In this document: one piece after another, positions 50,706-63,700 of the stretch
Layout: the number at the start of each line of letters is the position of its first letter
How positions within the stretch are numbered: position 1 is the first letter of the stretch
Source of the DNA: Nymphaea colorata
Taxonomy: Eukaryota > Streptophyta > Magnoliopsida > Nymphaeales > Nymphaeaceae
Assembly (NCBI RefSeq): GCF_008831285.2
Contig: NC_045140.1
Coordinates: 3,947,528-4,011,527 of the forward strand
Reading direction: 5' to 3'
Length of the DNA stretch: 64,000 nucleotides
Position numbers and translations under genes: made by a program
The notes under the pieces: model-generated
Databases searched by the model: none
The model's input: the letters and a program-made list of their open reading frames with translations, nothing else
Told to the model about the DNA's origin: nothing

Positions 50706-52312
50706 CCTATTTTTTTCCATCTCTTGCCACCAAATTCCACCGAACACTATCAGTGTAGCAGATGCTTCTCTATTGTTATGTTATAGACAGTTTATAGGGA
50801 GCTATATCCCGTACCTAGACTAGTTAATTATAGGTTCACATGCCTTGTGTCAGGTCGTTCCGATAGGTAGATGGAAGGTCGTTCAGCTAATTCCTTCTCA
50901 GTGCAGTATTCCTAATACCATTCTTTGTCACTTTTTTGAGGTGGTTTGTTCATGGCAGACATGGAAGAGCTCAACCAGATTGGACGTTTTGCTTGGTCCT
51001 TTGCCCTTCTTGGAAAATATATGTGGTTGTCTCTGACAATTGTTGTATAATCATAATCTGATCTCTTTGAGACTTTGATCCATAACATTGCTTAGTGTAG
51101 GTTTGGCTTCAATCTTGTGACAGAAAAAAAAAAAAATTGAAATGCAACTTACTGAACTTTTTTTTTATGAAATCTATCGGTAAACTCTGACTCTTTGTTG
51201 CTTAACGGTGCTTCCTCTAATTAACTGCGGTTGCTGGTTCCCTACAACAGGCATTCTATCGCTTCTGACCTCCAAAGGAGGTTGCTGTTGGGTTATTCTA
51301 GTGGGTTTGCGGAGTTAGAGCAGATGCTCAGAGCATCTAAATGTGTGTGTTGGGTAGCACTGAAGTGATCTAGTTGAAGTCAAATGGAGGCATTCTCTGC
51401 ACAGAAGTCTGTCACCACAAGGCACATGGTACAGAATACAATACGCCACAATACACATCTTTTTCTAAAATATAATATGTTGTTGCCTTCATTTAGTTAT
51501 ATCTAATGGAATGGTAAGCTAAAATTACGATGCCTCTAAAAAAACATAAACACTAGCATAATACAAATTTTCAATGTGCGCATTTCAACTGTTTGGTGCG
51601 GAAACAAGTTATTAATAAAAAAACAGTGGCAGATTCTCCAATAATTCAAAAAGTCACTCTCAAATAGATACAGGCACCTCATTTTACATGTTTTAATTTG
51701 ATGCCCAACAAGCCCCTAATCTGCTCCCTCATACTCTCCACAAAAGTTAACTGATATATGGGTTCCCTTGTAATCCTGTCCTAGATAACGCATTGAATGC
51801 TGATGGAACACAAACACCAAACTCCACATGCCCTTGCAACGTATACAGAGACAGGGCTTAGCAGCCGTAGGACAGGAAGAGCAGTGTCCTTCCCTTCCAA
51901 TAAAAAAGTTCTGTTGCCTCCCTATCTGAGAGTGAAGAATTGATAATTGGAATTTGGATCGATTGCTCGCTCAGGAAAGAAAATTTTGGTAACCTCCAGA
52001 AGGAGTTGCAGAGCTGATTAATTGGAATCTGTGCCTGAGCTGGGGATGGTGGCTTTGCAGCTTTGGATTCCATCCACTCTTGTCAGTGTGAATCCGTTTC
52101 TCGAGCGGAAGCCGCTCATGGTTCATTAAAAATATGGCTTGTTGGAATTGCCAAGCCACGTTTAAGTCAGCGGAGAGGTTGAGGTTCATCACATTAGCTA
52201 GCTTTTTACATGGGGCTGGTGCCCCCCTAAACCCAACCCATCTTTGGAAAGGTCCTCTCCAAGACTCTAACCTTAATTTTAAGGAGCAATAGGAGACCTT
52301 CAACCTGAGCGC

Positions 52313-52354
<42 letters not shown>

Positions 52355-53107
52355 TAGAATTTTTTCTGACCTTCTTCATTTTTCTATCCACTTGTAGAGT
52401 CCTTTTTCACCTATTGAACAAAAGATTTGATTATTTATAACAAGGACTTTCACATGCATGTCTTCTTTTCGTTCTTATTTCTTAATTTATAGTGTTCTTT
52501 TTCTCCTTTGGCTTTTGAAGTCTATTTGCATCCTAATTGCAATAAGTAGTTTGTTAATGATATTCTGTCACAGGAAACAATTATGTACATTACTCTACTT
52601 GTATATTTTTTAGCAATATATCTGTTTGATTTATAAGTATTTTTTTCCCATTTGGTTATGTACTGGCACCCCATAACTTAAATTTCTGGTTCTGCCCGTG
52701 ACCTAAGCTTTCCGAATACCTGACATTCTATCTATATGCGTGTTTTCTCAAATTGTTATTCAAGGTATATGTTCGGAAGGATGTTTAATATATAAGCAAG
52801 CTAATTTGCGGAAGCAGAATTTCATCATTCCCATGATTGATTTTGTCTTCTTTAGGTTTTTGCCTTTATCCCATTGCCATTGGTAGTTTTTTTATCAATT
52901 AAGTATGACAGGCAAATATGATCACCATTTAGCCAACTTTCAGTATGACGCCGGCAGATGATGTCTCTGGATATTTGAGAAATCGGTGACACCAACGCTC
53001 TTTTGGAAGCAAAACAGATTATGGTTTATTTTTTTGTTATTATTAAAAGCAAATTCACTTCAATGAAGTCAATAATGCTGAAACCATCTGGGCATGTCTC
53101 ACCTTAA
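50706..53107. other. Intergenic, no gene recognised
   Basis: This holds the 3' flank of the HARBI1-like gene, a (CT)n run at about 52314-52350, and a 'ttctggttctgcccg' motif near 52683 that resembles the end of the ggggcggagccagaa repeat family. The minus-strand frame 51971-52303 (110 codons) resembles nothing I know. Confidence 0.4.
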
Positions 53108-53276
53108 AGGGTGTTTGATTACTCCATATTTGAAATCAATGGATCTAATGTGGATTTGAAGTGACATGGTTTTCCTGTTGTAACAAATGACCAATGATAG
53201 AATTCATGGTTCATCAAACTAAGGACCTTGGGTCTTAAATATAAGGATCTCAAATATGAGACTATCAAACACCCCC
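53108..53276. mobile_element. Tourist-like (PIF/Harbinger) MITE, 169 bp, TAA target duplication
   Basis: The left terminus 'agggtgtttgatta' and the inverted right terminus 'gggggtgtttgata' are matched, and the similarity extends inward (catatttga / inverted catatttga). TAA flanks both sides (53105-53107 and 53277-53279). A 3-bp TAA/TTA duplication and a ggg-gtgtttg terminus are typical of Tourist/Harbinger elements. It has no coding capacity. Confidence 0.75.
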
Positions 53277-53279
53277 TAA

Positions 53280-54046
53280 AAGCTTGCTCCATATGGCATC
53301 AATCTCAACAATAAGAATGTCTTCATCTATCCTAAGTTTTCATTTCACATATAGGGTATAACAAATAAAACCTGATCCCACTGTGGAAGGGATCTAAAAT
53401 GTCCACCGTCCATTATGATGATGAATGGTCACCTTATGTTCACTTTGGGCCTGCCATTTGTATAGAGAATTATTGGATGAGACCAACTGAAGCTGGGGAT
53501 GTAAGATCCCTTATATTTAAAACTAAATGCGGTCACAGATGATAGAATCAACTCTGCTCCTTATATCAAGGTAACGTATAGGGTGCTACTCTGGCTTTAG
53601 GGCTACTTATTCCCCTTAGGGCTTTGGCTTCATGTGCTACACATGAAGGTTACAATAGGGCAAAGCCCTAGGCATGAAAACAGCAGAGTTCTCTTCCATG
53701 ATGAAATGATAGCCCTGCATAATACAACCAAAAACATCCCCTGACATGTAATTCCAAGGCATGCATGGAAGAACCTCACCACGTTGACTCTGGAGATGTT
53801 CATCAAGCCATAGCCAGTCGTCAGTGTACAATCGACCCCGCTTCTTCACAAGCAAACAAAGCTCTCACAATCAACACAATGGCACTGCTTACATAAGCTC
53901 AAAGCATTACAGAGATGATGTAAAAAGACATGCAAATATAGAAACCATAAATTTACTACAGGTTTTTAGTAATTTTAACTTGTGGCCTTTTTACTTCCAC
54001 TTTATTATTTGTTTTCTAGAATGATCCGAGCTTCTTGGGGCTGCAT
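53280..54046. other. 3' flank of FAMA
   Basis: A minus-strand 72-codon frame (53637-53855) is open, contains LYTDDWLWLDEHL and is not recognised. It may be part of the FAMA 3' transcribed region or a relic. Nothing else can be assigned. Confidence 0.3.
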
Positions 54047-55661
54047 TCACATGGTGGCACTGGCATGAATGAAGCTGAAAATCTGCTGCACCGAATTGGC
54101 TATATCTTCTGCTGTAAGCCTTGACTCCCCAACAATCTAGTTAAGAAAAAGACAAAAGAAAAGGCCAAAAGCATGAGCTTCTATACCAATAGCAACAGCA
54201 ACGAACTTGTAACTCGAAAGCAAACAAGGTTCACTTGGTTAAATTGGGTTTCTCTTTTATTTGCCACTTATATCACATGGGTTCTTCAATTTGACTTCCG
54301 AGTATTGCCCCCTAATATAGTGACGCGTATAAGTTTCCATCTGAATCGCCTCATCCGTCTGACACAGTCTAACACGCACAAACATGTGAGTGAAAGAGCA
54401 TCGATTCTGCCAAGTCAACCAAGCTTAGTTGCTGAATTGCCAACGCAAATCAATGATGAGCCAGCTCAGTGAACCAGCCAGGCCACCCAAAGACCGTGCT
54501 GAAATGTCAGTATTGACTAAAAACTATCGCTAGAATTCCCCTTCTTTTTGCAACTTTAAGCATGCATTCTAAAGGCTATTAAACAACGATATGATCATGA
54601 GCCAATCCAATGATCACTTGGATCCTACATGGGAGGAGATACCCTTAAGAGGCCAAAGCTCATCCCCCTGCCCCAGAGGTATAGGATAACTTCAGGACCT
54701 AAGTGAGGAGTAGGCCGTCAATTAGGGTGTTGTGCATCCATCATTTACAATCCATAGAAGCACTGTCTTTAAAGACTGAACTGGCGATCAGACTTTCACG
54801 CTAATTCGTCCAGCTACTTTACACCCCTTAGGGTACTTGGATCCTACTAAAGGTACTTACATCTCTTGTTGGTTCCCCCTCATGAATAATTATATGCTGT
54901 TGAAACAAGACATAAGTTTGGATGAATGAAACTAAGCAAGACAAAAACCTATAGCTCGGATTAATATGTTACTAATTCTAAAGAATTTTAACATCAAAAC
55001 GAACTTTTCGTTAGGCATTCTTCTTCATGAGTCCACTCGTAAGTTTGTCAGCTATATGCTTTTACTAGAGCTAGCAGCCACAGTACTATGCAGTAATAGC
55101 AGCTAAATATACCAATTAATTACCTTGACATTAAAAGAGTAGAGAACCGTCTGCTCAATTGTGGTGATGTTGGTATGAAGAATATTGAGCTGCAGGTCTT
55201 CCAGTGCAGCTATGGTTTTCAGCAGCTGGCCAGGCCTCCTCCTCGACAAGATCTTGATCATGGCGTCGAATCCCAGGAGTTTCACCTCGATGTCGGCCAA
55301 GCATGACTTGTTCTCAGCCATCTCCTCCCTGAGCCCTGTCTCATAATCTGCCATCTTCAGTTGGTCCCCAGGTAGCGGCAATCCTGGATAAAAGGGTGGT
55401 GGTAGTGGTGGTGGCGGTGGTGGTGGCAGCGGCGGTGGCAGTGGCATTCCTATTGGTGGGGAGGACTCCAGTGGAGGCCTTGTCAAAATCTCACCACCCA
55501 ACATTCGGCGCCGCTTCTGGGACTCCAGACACTGGAGCAGCTGCTCTAGTTCTCGAACGAACTCAATAGCACCACCGATGATTGAAGCTTGATCACCCTG
55601 ATTGAAAAACAGAGGAGCACGCTTCATGTCAAACGATCCATAGATGCCTCTCTTGGGGTGT

Positions 55662-55707
<46 letters not shown>

Positions 55708-57585
55708 CTTCATATACCCATCACATTTTATATAACCACGCTAAGTCACATCGGTATGAGTATGGCTTGGGTATAACTACGGAAATGCAGGTTGGACATA
55801 CATAAAGTATACATGCAAAATATACATCTATATGTATATATGCAAAATAACACCAAAAAATAAAAACAAACCAATATGTAAATAAACAAGTAATATAAAT
55901 GAAAACATTACACATTAGTGAACAACTCTTCTAAAAACAAAATGAAAACTAAGTTGAAAAAAATTAAATCAAGTAAATTAAGTTGTTTGGATCAGTCTTG
56001 ATCTAAAAAGTACCCAAGTGTATCCAACAACCTATTTTGAGTACCGGTATAGGTATAGGTGTGGGCCTTACTCAAGTACTCATGTGTATTAAAAACCATG
56101 CATATGTTGTTTTCTATTGTGTTTGCAGATCATGAAGAATGATCACACATTCAACTTTGAGCTATTGAAAGGTCAACAATTTAAAACTTCTGATCTTTTG
56201 ATTCAGTGTTCTCAATTAACTTATCAAGCATGAACCAAAATGTCACATTTTTATTTCGGAGGTAAGATCTTTACAGATGAAGAGGGAGCAGTGTAAGTTA
56301 TGGTGGAAAGTACACGCAACAAACTGACAAACTATGTACTGGAAGTATCATCTTTCAAAAATCAACATACTCTGTCTCTCTCTCTTTCTATCTAAAGCAA
56401 ATTATATTTCATATTTCCAGAACCGCCACATAAATAAGATCAAAGAAGAAAATAAATCCAGGATTAAGAAATATAACTGAACCCAGGATTTGCATGGCAT
56501 TGTAAAACTACTCACGAATGTCTCCACGTGCTAAGAAAATTCTAATTACATTGCTTCAACAAGCCATGCGTTTCCTTGATGAACAGATCAAATTTTGACA
56601 AGGATATCTAAATAGCCACTTGAAAAGAACAATTGAGCTGATCGAAGTTTTTATCTACGCATTGGCAGAACTTGATTTCAAACATATTTCTGCTGAAATT
56701 TTAGCTACAAAGACCACATTCATGTGCCTAATTTTACGGTTCACGAACAATTTACTGTTTAAGGTTCAATAAATTTTTTTAAAAGCCACAAGAATAGCAA
56801 TTATGTTCACGTATATTGTCTAATGATATAGTAAGTTTAACGAATGTGCGTATGTGCAGAAGTATGCGCAGTTGCAGTTCCATATAAGCTGCAGTTTTTA
56901 CCCTTTGGACGTAGGATCCTGGCATTAACGATCGCAACACTCTGAGGTGCTCATTCATCTGTCTTCTTCTGTTTCTTTCAACTGCAATATGTGTCATTCT
57001 TTGGCTCTCCACTTCTTCAGTAGTTTTCAAGGACCTCGGCCTCTTCCGGCGGTTGTTCTTCATGTCCCCAGTGCCGCCGGTAAGCTTCTGTGCATCACTG
57101 CTGCCATCAAAACGATGGCTGAACTGCACCGATGCATTTTCCGAGCAACCACCCTCGGTTTCATCCTCGGTCGCGGCCGGTATCCGGTCGCAGCTTGCGA
57201 TTGCTTCAGTCGCAGATGGAGAGACCATCTGCGGGTCTTGAATCTTCTCATTTAGAACTGGGAATTTGAGGAAGTAGACTGGGTCCAGTCCATTTTCCGG
57301 GCACCTGCCCTCATTCTCACCGTTCTGGATCGTCACGTTCTTCGTCCCATACTCGGCAAACTGCATCACGTCGGCGAAGCTCAATCTGTCCGGCGAATTC
57401 GCCGTGCCAAGTCCAGTTGAGGAAGATGTCAACTGAGGATTGGCGAGCATATAATCCACCATTGCACCTCCTTCCGAGCTCTCTCGCGTTCTCAGAAACT
57501 GGTGATGATCGAACTGATAATCAAGGCCGCCGGAGAGAGCCGCCGGGAAGGATCCCTGAAAGGATTCAGGCCAGCAAGACAACAT
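54047..57585 (-). CDS. FAMA: FAMA, bHLH transcription factor of guard-cell differentiation
   Basis: Three exons, 56902-57585, 55124-55597 and 54047-54136, join in frame to 415 aa; Arabidopsis FAMA is about the same size. The N-terminal half contains [24 protein letters not shown] and [17 protein letters not shown], blocks specific to FAMA. The bHLH runs ~195-246 with an E-box reading H-E-R basic region ([20 protein letters not shown]) and [11 protein letters not shown] split from [17 protein letters not shown] by intron 1. L249-Q-C-L-E253 is an LxCxE motif, the type FAMA uses to bind the retinoblastoma protein. The C-terminal ACT-like domain has [37 protein letters not shown] and [21 protein letters not shown] is nuclear, pairs with ICE1/SCREAM and drives the last step of stomatal development. 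A good acceptor just inside the first codons (near 57556) means an upstream first exon cannot be excluded. Confidence 0.92.
54629..54834 (-). mobile_element. SINE in FAMA intron 2 with 13-bp exact target duplication
   Basis: The flanks acttggatcctac at 54616-54628 and 54835-54847 are identical, a retroposition signature. On the minus strand the head is 'taccctaaggggtgtaaag' followed by 'tagctggacgaa' (A-box) and 'gccagttcagtc' (B-box position), matching the family head at 18470. The body contains 'aggacctaagtgaggagtag' (plus strand), shared with other copies. It has no long A-tail. Confidence 0.8.
55398..55450 (-). repeat. Polyproline-coding CCN repeat within FAMA exon 2
   Basis: A ggt/ggc-type repeat on the plus strand encodes a proline-leucine tract (residues ~279-304) between the bHLH and the ACT-like domain. 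Arabidopsis FAMA has a Thr/Ser-rich linker at this place. The tract looks like in-frame microsatellite expansion in a flexible linker. Confidence 0.85.
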
Positions 57586-60350
57586 TTTCAACACAATTGA
57601 GAAAAGATTAGTGAAAGTGTGAGCAGACAAGAGAAGGTTTTCAAGAAGAGTTTCGCCGCTACGATACCGAGTAACTCTCTTCCTCCTTGTCCATATAGTT
57701 ACAGGCTGAATGTCACTTTCATGTACCGTCCAACTTCTTACGGCAAAAAACCAGAGACTGGCTGCCCTTTTCTGAAAGACAAGACAAAAACACACAAATT
57801 TTTTATCACGGATTTTTACTGCGGTTAAAAGAGAAGATATGCACTGCATATAACAACGAAGAATTAAGTTGACCTATAACGTGATGATCAGAAAATAATA
57901 TGGGTCTATAGTCTATATTGTTGGTATAGACGAATCCGCCACCAACATGAGTTTTGTGCTAGAAATGATGACAATTAAAAAAAAAAAGAAAAACCATTTA
58001 AAGAGAAACTGTACATATTCGGACATGCGAATAACCCACCATGACCAACATAAAGTTTGTTGTCAGACATGAAGAATTAAAATTCAAGGGAAAAAGGTTT
58101 CAAAGAGATCAATAGATATACAACTAAATTGATCATATATAGAACTAAACGACCAATGTTTAAGCGAAGTGTAAACAGCAAGGACAAGATGCGAAGAACA
58201 AGAAAATACCAGTAGAAAGAAAATTAAAAGCAAACTTTTGGTTTGAAGAAGAAATCCAACATGCACCAGAACCAGAGATCATGAGAATGAGATGGTAAGG
58301 TTGCTTTCTCTCTTTTCTTTCTGAAAAGAAAAGAGCGGGGTTTTACTGGCATCGATTTTTCCTTCCCGTGGTGGTGTTAGATAGAAGAATTGCCTTGCCG
58401 GTGCAAGATTGATATCAAAAGGGTTTGGAGGAGCTTCTGGTGCATTAATTGAAGAAGGTTTAATTTGAAGCCATGCACCTCCATTATTTAATCCTTTCAC
58501 AAGGGAGTTTTCTTTTTCTACGTCTCCCATTGGCCGCTCTCTTTCTTTTCACCTCACATTCCTCACGACATCTCTTTAAATTAAATCACAACTCTGTCGC
58601 TCTCTATAGATCTCTCCCTTCTTTGTCATCAATTTCATCACCTTTTCAAGTGGGAAAAGTTAGCGCCAAGTTGCATTTTTCTGCATTTCTCGTTACGCAA
58701 GCTTGCTGAAGCCGAGTGTCCCCTCTGGAATAAGGGAAAAGTTGGGGGTTTTATCACTTCTTTCACGAGACATTAGGAGTACTGAATCTTCCCTTTGACT
58801 ATTGAAAAGAAACAAGGAGAAGGTAATCCAGAAGTTTCAATCTTTCTGCGCCACATGTTGGTTTTGAAAGGGAACAATCGAAATGTACTGTGGAGAAATG
58901 CAGAAGAAGCCAAGTCCGCAAATTGTACCACCTGTTTGAGACAGTCATGATCAGATCTTAAATAAATTTGTTCGGATCTGTGATGGGTCCTGAGTCCGGC
59001 TAGGTGTTTGACCCGTCAGCTCTCTCTCTTTCTCTCATACATATTCAATTTGAGAAGCGTAGACAAAAGTTTACAGTGGTTGTTTTCTTCTTTGTGTTAA
59101 AAAATGAAAAGGACGGAAAATTAGAGACTGGTTCTGGTTGGCATTTCTTTTGATGCAAGACAAGATCCATGTAAGATCGTTTGTTTGTGTTTTGCTTCTA
59201 GATAGCTTTTAGTAGCTGTCTTGAAAGGGATTGATTTTCTTTAAAGAAACTTTACTAAAATGGCAGACGCGCGTCCACTCACATGCAAGTACACGCGCAA
59301 GTTTCCAATCGCCAACCTCTTAACTTTACTTTGATGATTTCTCTTTTGTTAACTTGTAACCTTGGTTGTGTTTGTTATTAATTGCTTGCTCATAACATGT
59401 TTCAAATCAAGTTTATATAGAGTTAAAAAATGATTTCTGTTGCATGATTTTAGTGCAAAATATATATATATAAGAGAGGGGAAAGAGAGAGAGAAAGAGA
59501 GGGAGGAGCTGAAATCATCCGGCCATCTTCCATCCAATCACGGTTATCTGATGAAATGGATTGACAGTATGCTGTGAGAGGCTGAAGAATTTCTCTATCC
59601 AAACCCAGATGAAGATGTGGAATGTAAGACTTTCAATTCAAGGAGGTAAGTCCGTATGCAGTTGGGGTTCTAATGGATTTGTAAAACAAGTATTGTACTT
59701 TGGGTTCAAGACCTATTCAAGTACCATAAATATGTTTTTACTCTGGAAACGAGTCTGCTGGAGGTTATGGTTCCTACTTTTATTAAACCAGAACATTATC
59801 AATGAATGGAACACAAACATCTTAACAAAACAATCAAAGAAAACAAAGAACTATTTAAGCATAAGGATTTCAGCAACTTCTGCCAATGGGTGACATGAAG
59901 AGATTGAAGTAAGGTGGGCATCACTCTTGATGATCGTGCAAAGAGCTTCAAAGCCTAGTGCCCCTTCCCTCCAGCCTTGAATGAAACCACTTCTGCCATC
60001 CTAGCCTATTAGAAATCAAGAGGATGCAACTAGAAGGCCATTTTCCAACAAGACTTGTAGGACTAAAAAGCTTCAATATGTCTATTATCAGATAGTTCTT
60101 AGGGAAACATATCAAATGGTTAAAGGAATGAACATTTAAAACCAGTTTATGTCTAGCCAATTAAGTAGCTAGCTCAAAAACTGTAAACTCACATGTAGAT
60201 CTCTAACCTCTAGCAAGCAGCTCAATTCCATCCAAAGCCTCCTTTCAAGGTGCTCCCACTAATTCTTTTTCAAGGAGCATCTATAGTGTTCCATGCATTT
60301 TCCCATATTAGTTGAACTTCCTATTTAAATTTAGATCTTTGTCAAACATA
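57586..60350. other. FAMA 5' region and intergenic DNA
   Basis: 57586-58600 is probably FAMA promoter and leader. A minus-strand 83-codon frame (58279-58530, starting MGDVEKENSLVKGLNNGGAW) lies about 700 bp upstream of the FAMA start. I do not recognise it; it could be leader sequence or a separate small gene. From 58740 on no feature is seen except a GA-rich tract near 59470-59510. Confidence 0.35.
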
Positions 60351-60765
60351 CATTTGTTGTGGACCGACCATAAACACCAGATGATGATCAAGTGAAAGGT
60401 AATACACCAACACCGACTTGGCCATCCTCTTTTGAGTTTGCATGAAACCCAAGATTTAGATTCTTGAACGAAGCCAATGTTAGCAGGTCTAATATTTGTT
60501 CAAAAGGTTTAAATCTGTGCATCATACTGGTTGATTGTTTTGTGTATTTGCTGTAGCAAGAATTCTCTAGCAGCAGCCTCATGTATATATTCACTTCTAC
60601 TCTGAAGTGATGTAGAGCATTGTTTTAATTCACTCTGACTTTTGAGTGCTACGCAATGCTCTTGTTTTGTTTCTAAGAGTTCTTTGTTTATGTTATGTTT
60701 CTTCACCAGAGTGATTCTCTTCTATACATATGTTTGCTATCATCTACATCAAATTTGATTTTAGA

Positions 60766-63700
60766 TGGTATCAAAGCATTATGGGTTCCTATATCAGATG
60801 GTTGCTTCTGAAAAATCACCAACTAATGGCTTAGAAATGATATCTGATGATGTGATTCTCTTTGACCTTCATCATTTAGGTAACTCGGGTGCAATCCTTG
60901 TCTCTCAACCTCTTACAAGAAATAACTTTATCACTTGGAGTAGGTCCATGACTATGGCCCTTACAGCCAAGAACAAATATGGTTTCGTTGATGGCTCCAT
61001 CATTGAACCTAATCCAAGATCCTCTTATTATATAGTTTGGAAACACTGCAACGCAATGGTACTTTCCTAAATTATTCACTCTTTGGTGCATGATATTGAT
61101 AATAGTGTAATTCATGCTACATTAGCTCTTGAAGTCATGGGTTGTTCTGTGTGGTCAATTTACGCAAAGTAGGACACCTAGAAAGTGTCAGATTAAGTTT
61201 GCTATCAATAGACATGTTCAAGAGATGCAATTTGTTGCTACTTATTATACAAAATTTAAATCAGACTAGGATGAGTTTGGGTCTTATGAGCCTTTGGTGG
61301 AGCCACAAAAAAATATATTCGAAAATCCGCAAGAAGAAAAAGTTGTATAGTTTTAAATGGGATTGAATGAGTCGAAACACTATTAGAGGTCAAATTCTCT
61401 TGATGGATCTCCTTCTAAATATTGAAAATATTTATCTACTTATATAACAGGAAGAAAAATAGAGGGAGGCAAACATGCTTCCATCCACTAAACATATCAA
61501 TTTTGCTGTTATAAAGTTTGGACATCGTCAAATTAAGGGAAAATTGAAGAATCACAATCAGCAACTCACATGTTCTTATTGTCAAGGAACATGACATATA
61601 AGGGATAAGTGCTATATCGTTAAAACAAGAGAACTCATGACATCTGATATTGACAAAGCTACTAAATATTCTGCCCATTTTAATGCTGCTAAATCTCCTA
61701 CTACAGGTGTATGAAAATCCTCTAATGTGAATCAAGTCTCAACTACTATAGTGAATGACCCTAGCAAAGACTATATTCCTACATTAACCATGGGTGAATA
61801 AAAACAAGTGATTTAGATCCTTAAGACTAGATTCTTGTTTCAAATGAACTTTGTAGGTAATACCATTGTTTTAAAGAATAAGTGAATTGTGGACCCAACG
61901 ACCACTTGTCATCTTCTCTATCCCATATGTCAAAAATGGTTAAACTTAATATTCATTTTCTTGTCTGATTGCGAAAAAACCAGCTTGTTTGTGCTTCACA
62001 TGTGGGCTCAATCATCATTTCACTGACCTTGAGTTTGAATAATGTCTTGTATGTTCTCACTTTAAGTTCAACCTGCTGTCTATAAACCAATTAACAAAAC
62101 TAATTTTTTGTTCTCTTGGCTTGTGTCATCCAAGTCCTAAACTCCAAGATGAAGATTGGAGTTACTAAACTAAAGAATGGCCTATATTGCATGTTCATGC
62201 GACCTTGTTGGCATCTCAAATCAAATGCCATGGTTTCGCCAACTTTTTTTTTATCATAAACCAAAAAAAGTTATGTTTTTGTTTCTATTGAAAATACTAG
62301 TTTTTGTTACTTCTAGTATTAGCTTTGATCTATGGCATTGGAGGTTGGGACATCCTTTCTCGACTAGAATAAATTATTTTCTGCTTAAAATCCTGATATT
62401 GTTTTTGTTCAAACTGCTTGTGTGAAATATGTGCCATTTTTGGACAAACCTGACTTTGCTTTGACTTAAGTAAAGTATCATCCAATAGATCTTGTGAATT
62501 GATCCATGCAGATGCCTGGGGACCTTATTCACATCAATCCTTAACGAAGCTCATTTCTTTTTAGTTTTGCATGGTTTTACAAGAACAACTTCAATTTATC
62601 TATGTCATACAAACATGAGTCTGAGTGCTTATTAAAATTTCAATAAGGTTGAAAATCAGTTCAATACTACCATATTTAAGTTTAGATTTGATCATGGTTT
62701 GGAATTTGTATTTCAAGAAGTTTAAGGATTTTCTAAAGATAATTGAATCATTCATGAATGGAGTTTCATACATACACCACAACAAGATGGTGTAACAGAA
62801 ATGAAACATAGTCATTTGTTATTAGTGGTTAGAGCACTAAACTTATCCATAAAATTTTGAGGAGAATGTGTTTTAACTGTTGTATATCTTATTAACATAA
62901 CATGTTCTGAATTATAAAGGGCAAAACACCCTAGAGAAAATTTTCGATAAAAAAACTTCATATAATCATCTAAAAATTTTTGGGTGTTTATATTATGCAA
63001 CAAATTTGAAACAAAAGATAAATTTGATGAAAGGTCACATAAGTGCATATTTTTGGTTTATCCATTTGGAAGAAAAAGCTTAAATGCTATATGATTTGAA
63101 AACAAAAAAAATGATTTGTAGTAGGAATTTAATATTTCACTAGTGTGTATTTCTTTTCCAAGGGATTCAAAACTAGTCTGCATCAAGTGTGATACCTTTA
63201 ACTTTGATTGAACATTCATCCAATGATTTTAAAAATATACTTCATGAAGGAGGGCCTCAACTTATAGGATCTATAGATATCTCTAGTATCGAACCACACC
63301 AAGAAAGAATCTCTAACATTAATTCAAAACCCATAACAACCCTGTCACCAAAATTTAAAAACTCATCAACTAATCTTCAATATGACAATCTTATTGAAGT
63401 TATCCCATAGCTTCATCATTCATCAAGAAACTGTAAGCCTTTTGTTTTATTGCAAGACTTCTATTGGAATATGTTCAATTGAAGCTCACAAGCTTAGTCA
63501 TTGTCAAGGACGTATTCTGGTTGTCACCTTCATGTAGTGGAGTTTCTTTCAAGAAATTCTTTCCTAATTAAAAATCTTTTCTGCTCAATACTTCTCATGT
63601 CCTTGATCTGGTTATCTATAGTGAAGCAATAATCATTTTTGCTGGAGGAATGTCACGACAGGAATCAAAGCATTAAAGGAAAATAAGAACTGAATTTTGA

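Noticed and set aside
60765-60798. ATG at 60765 as the start of the Copia gag
   Set aside because: It lies in the primer-binding site; the ATG near 60799 is the plausible gag start.
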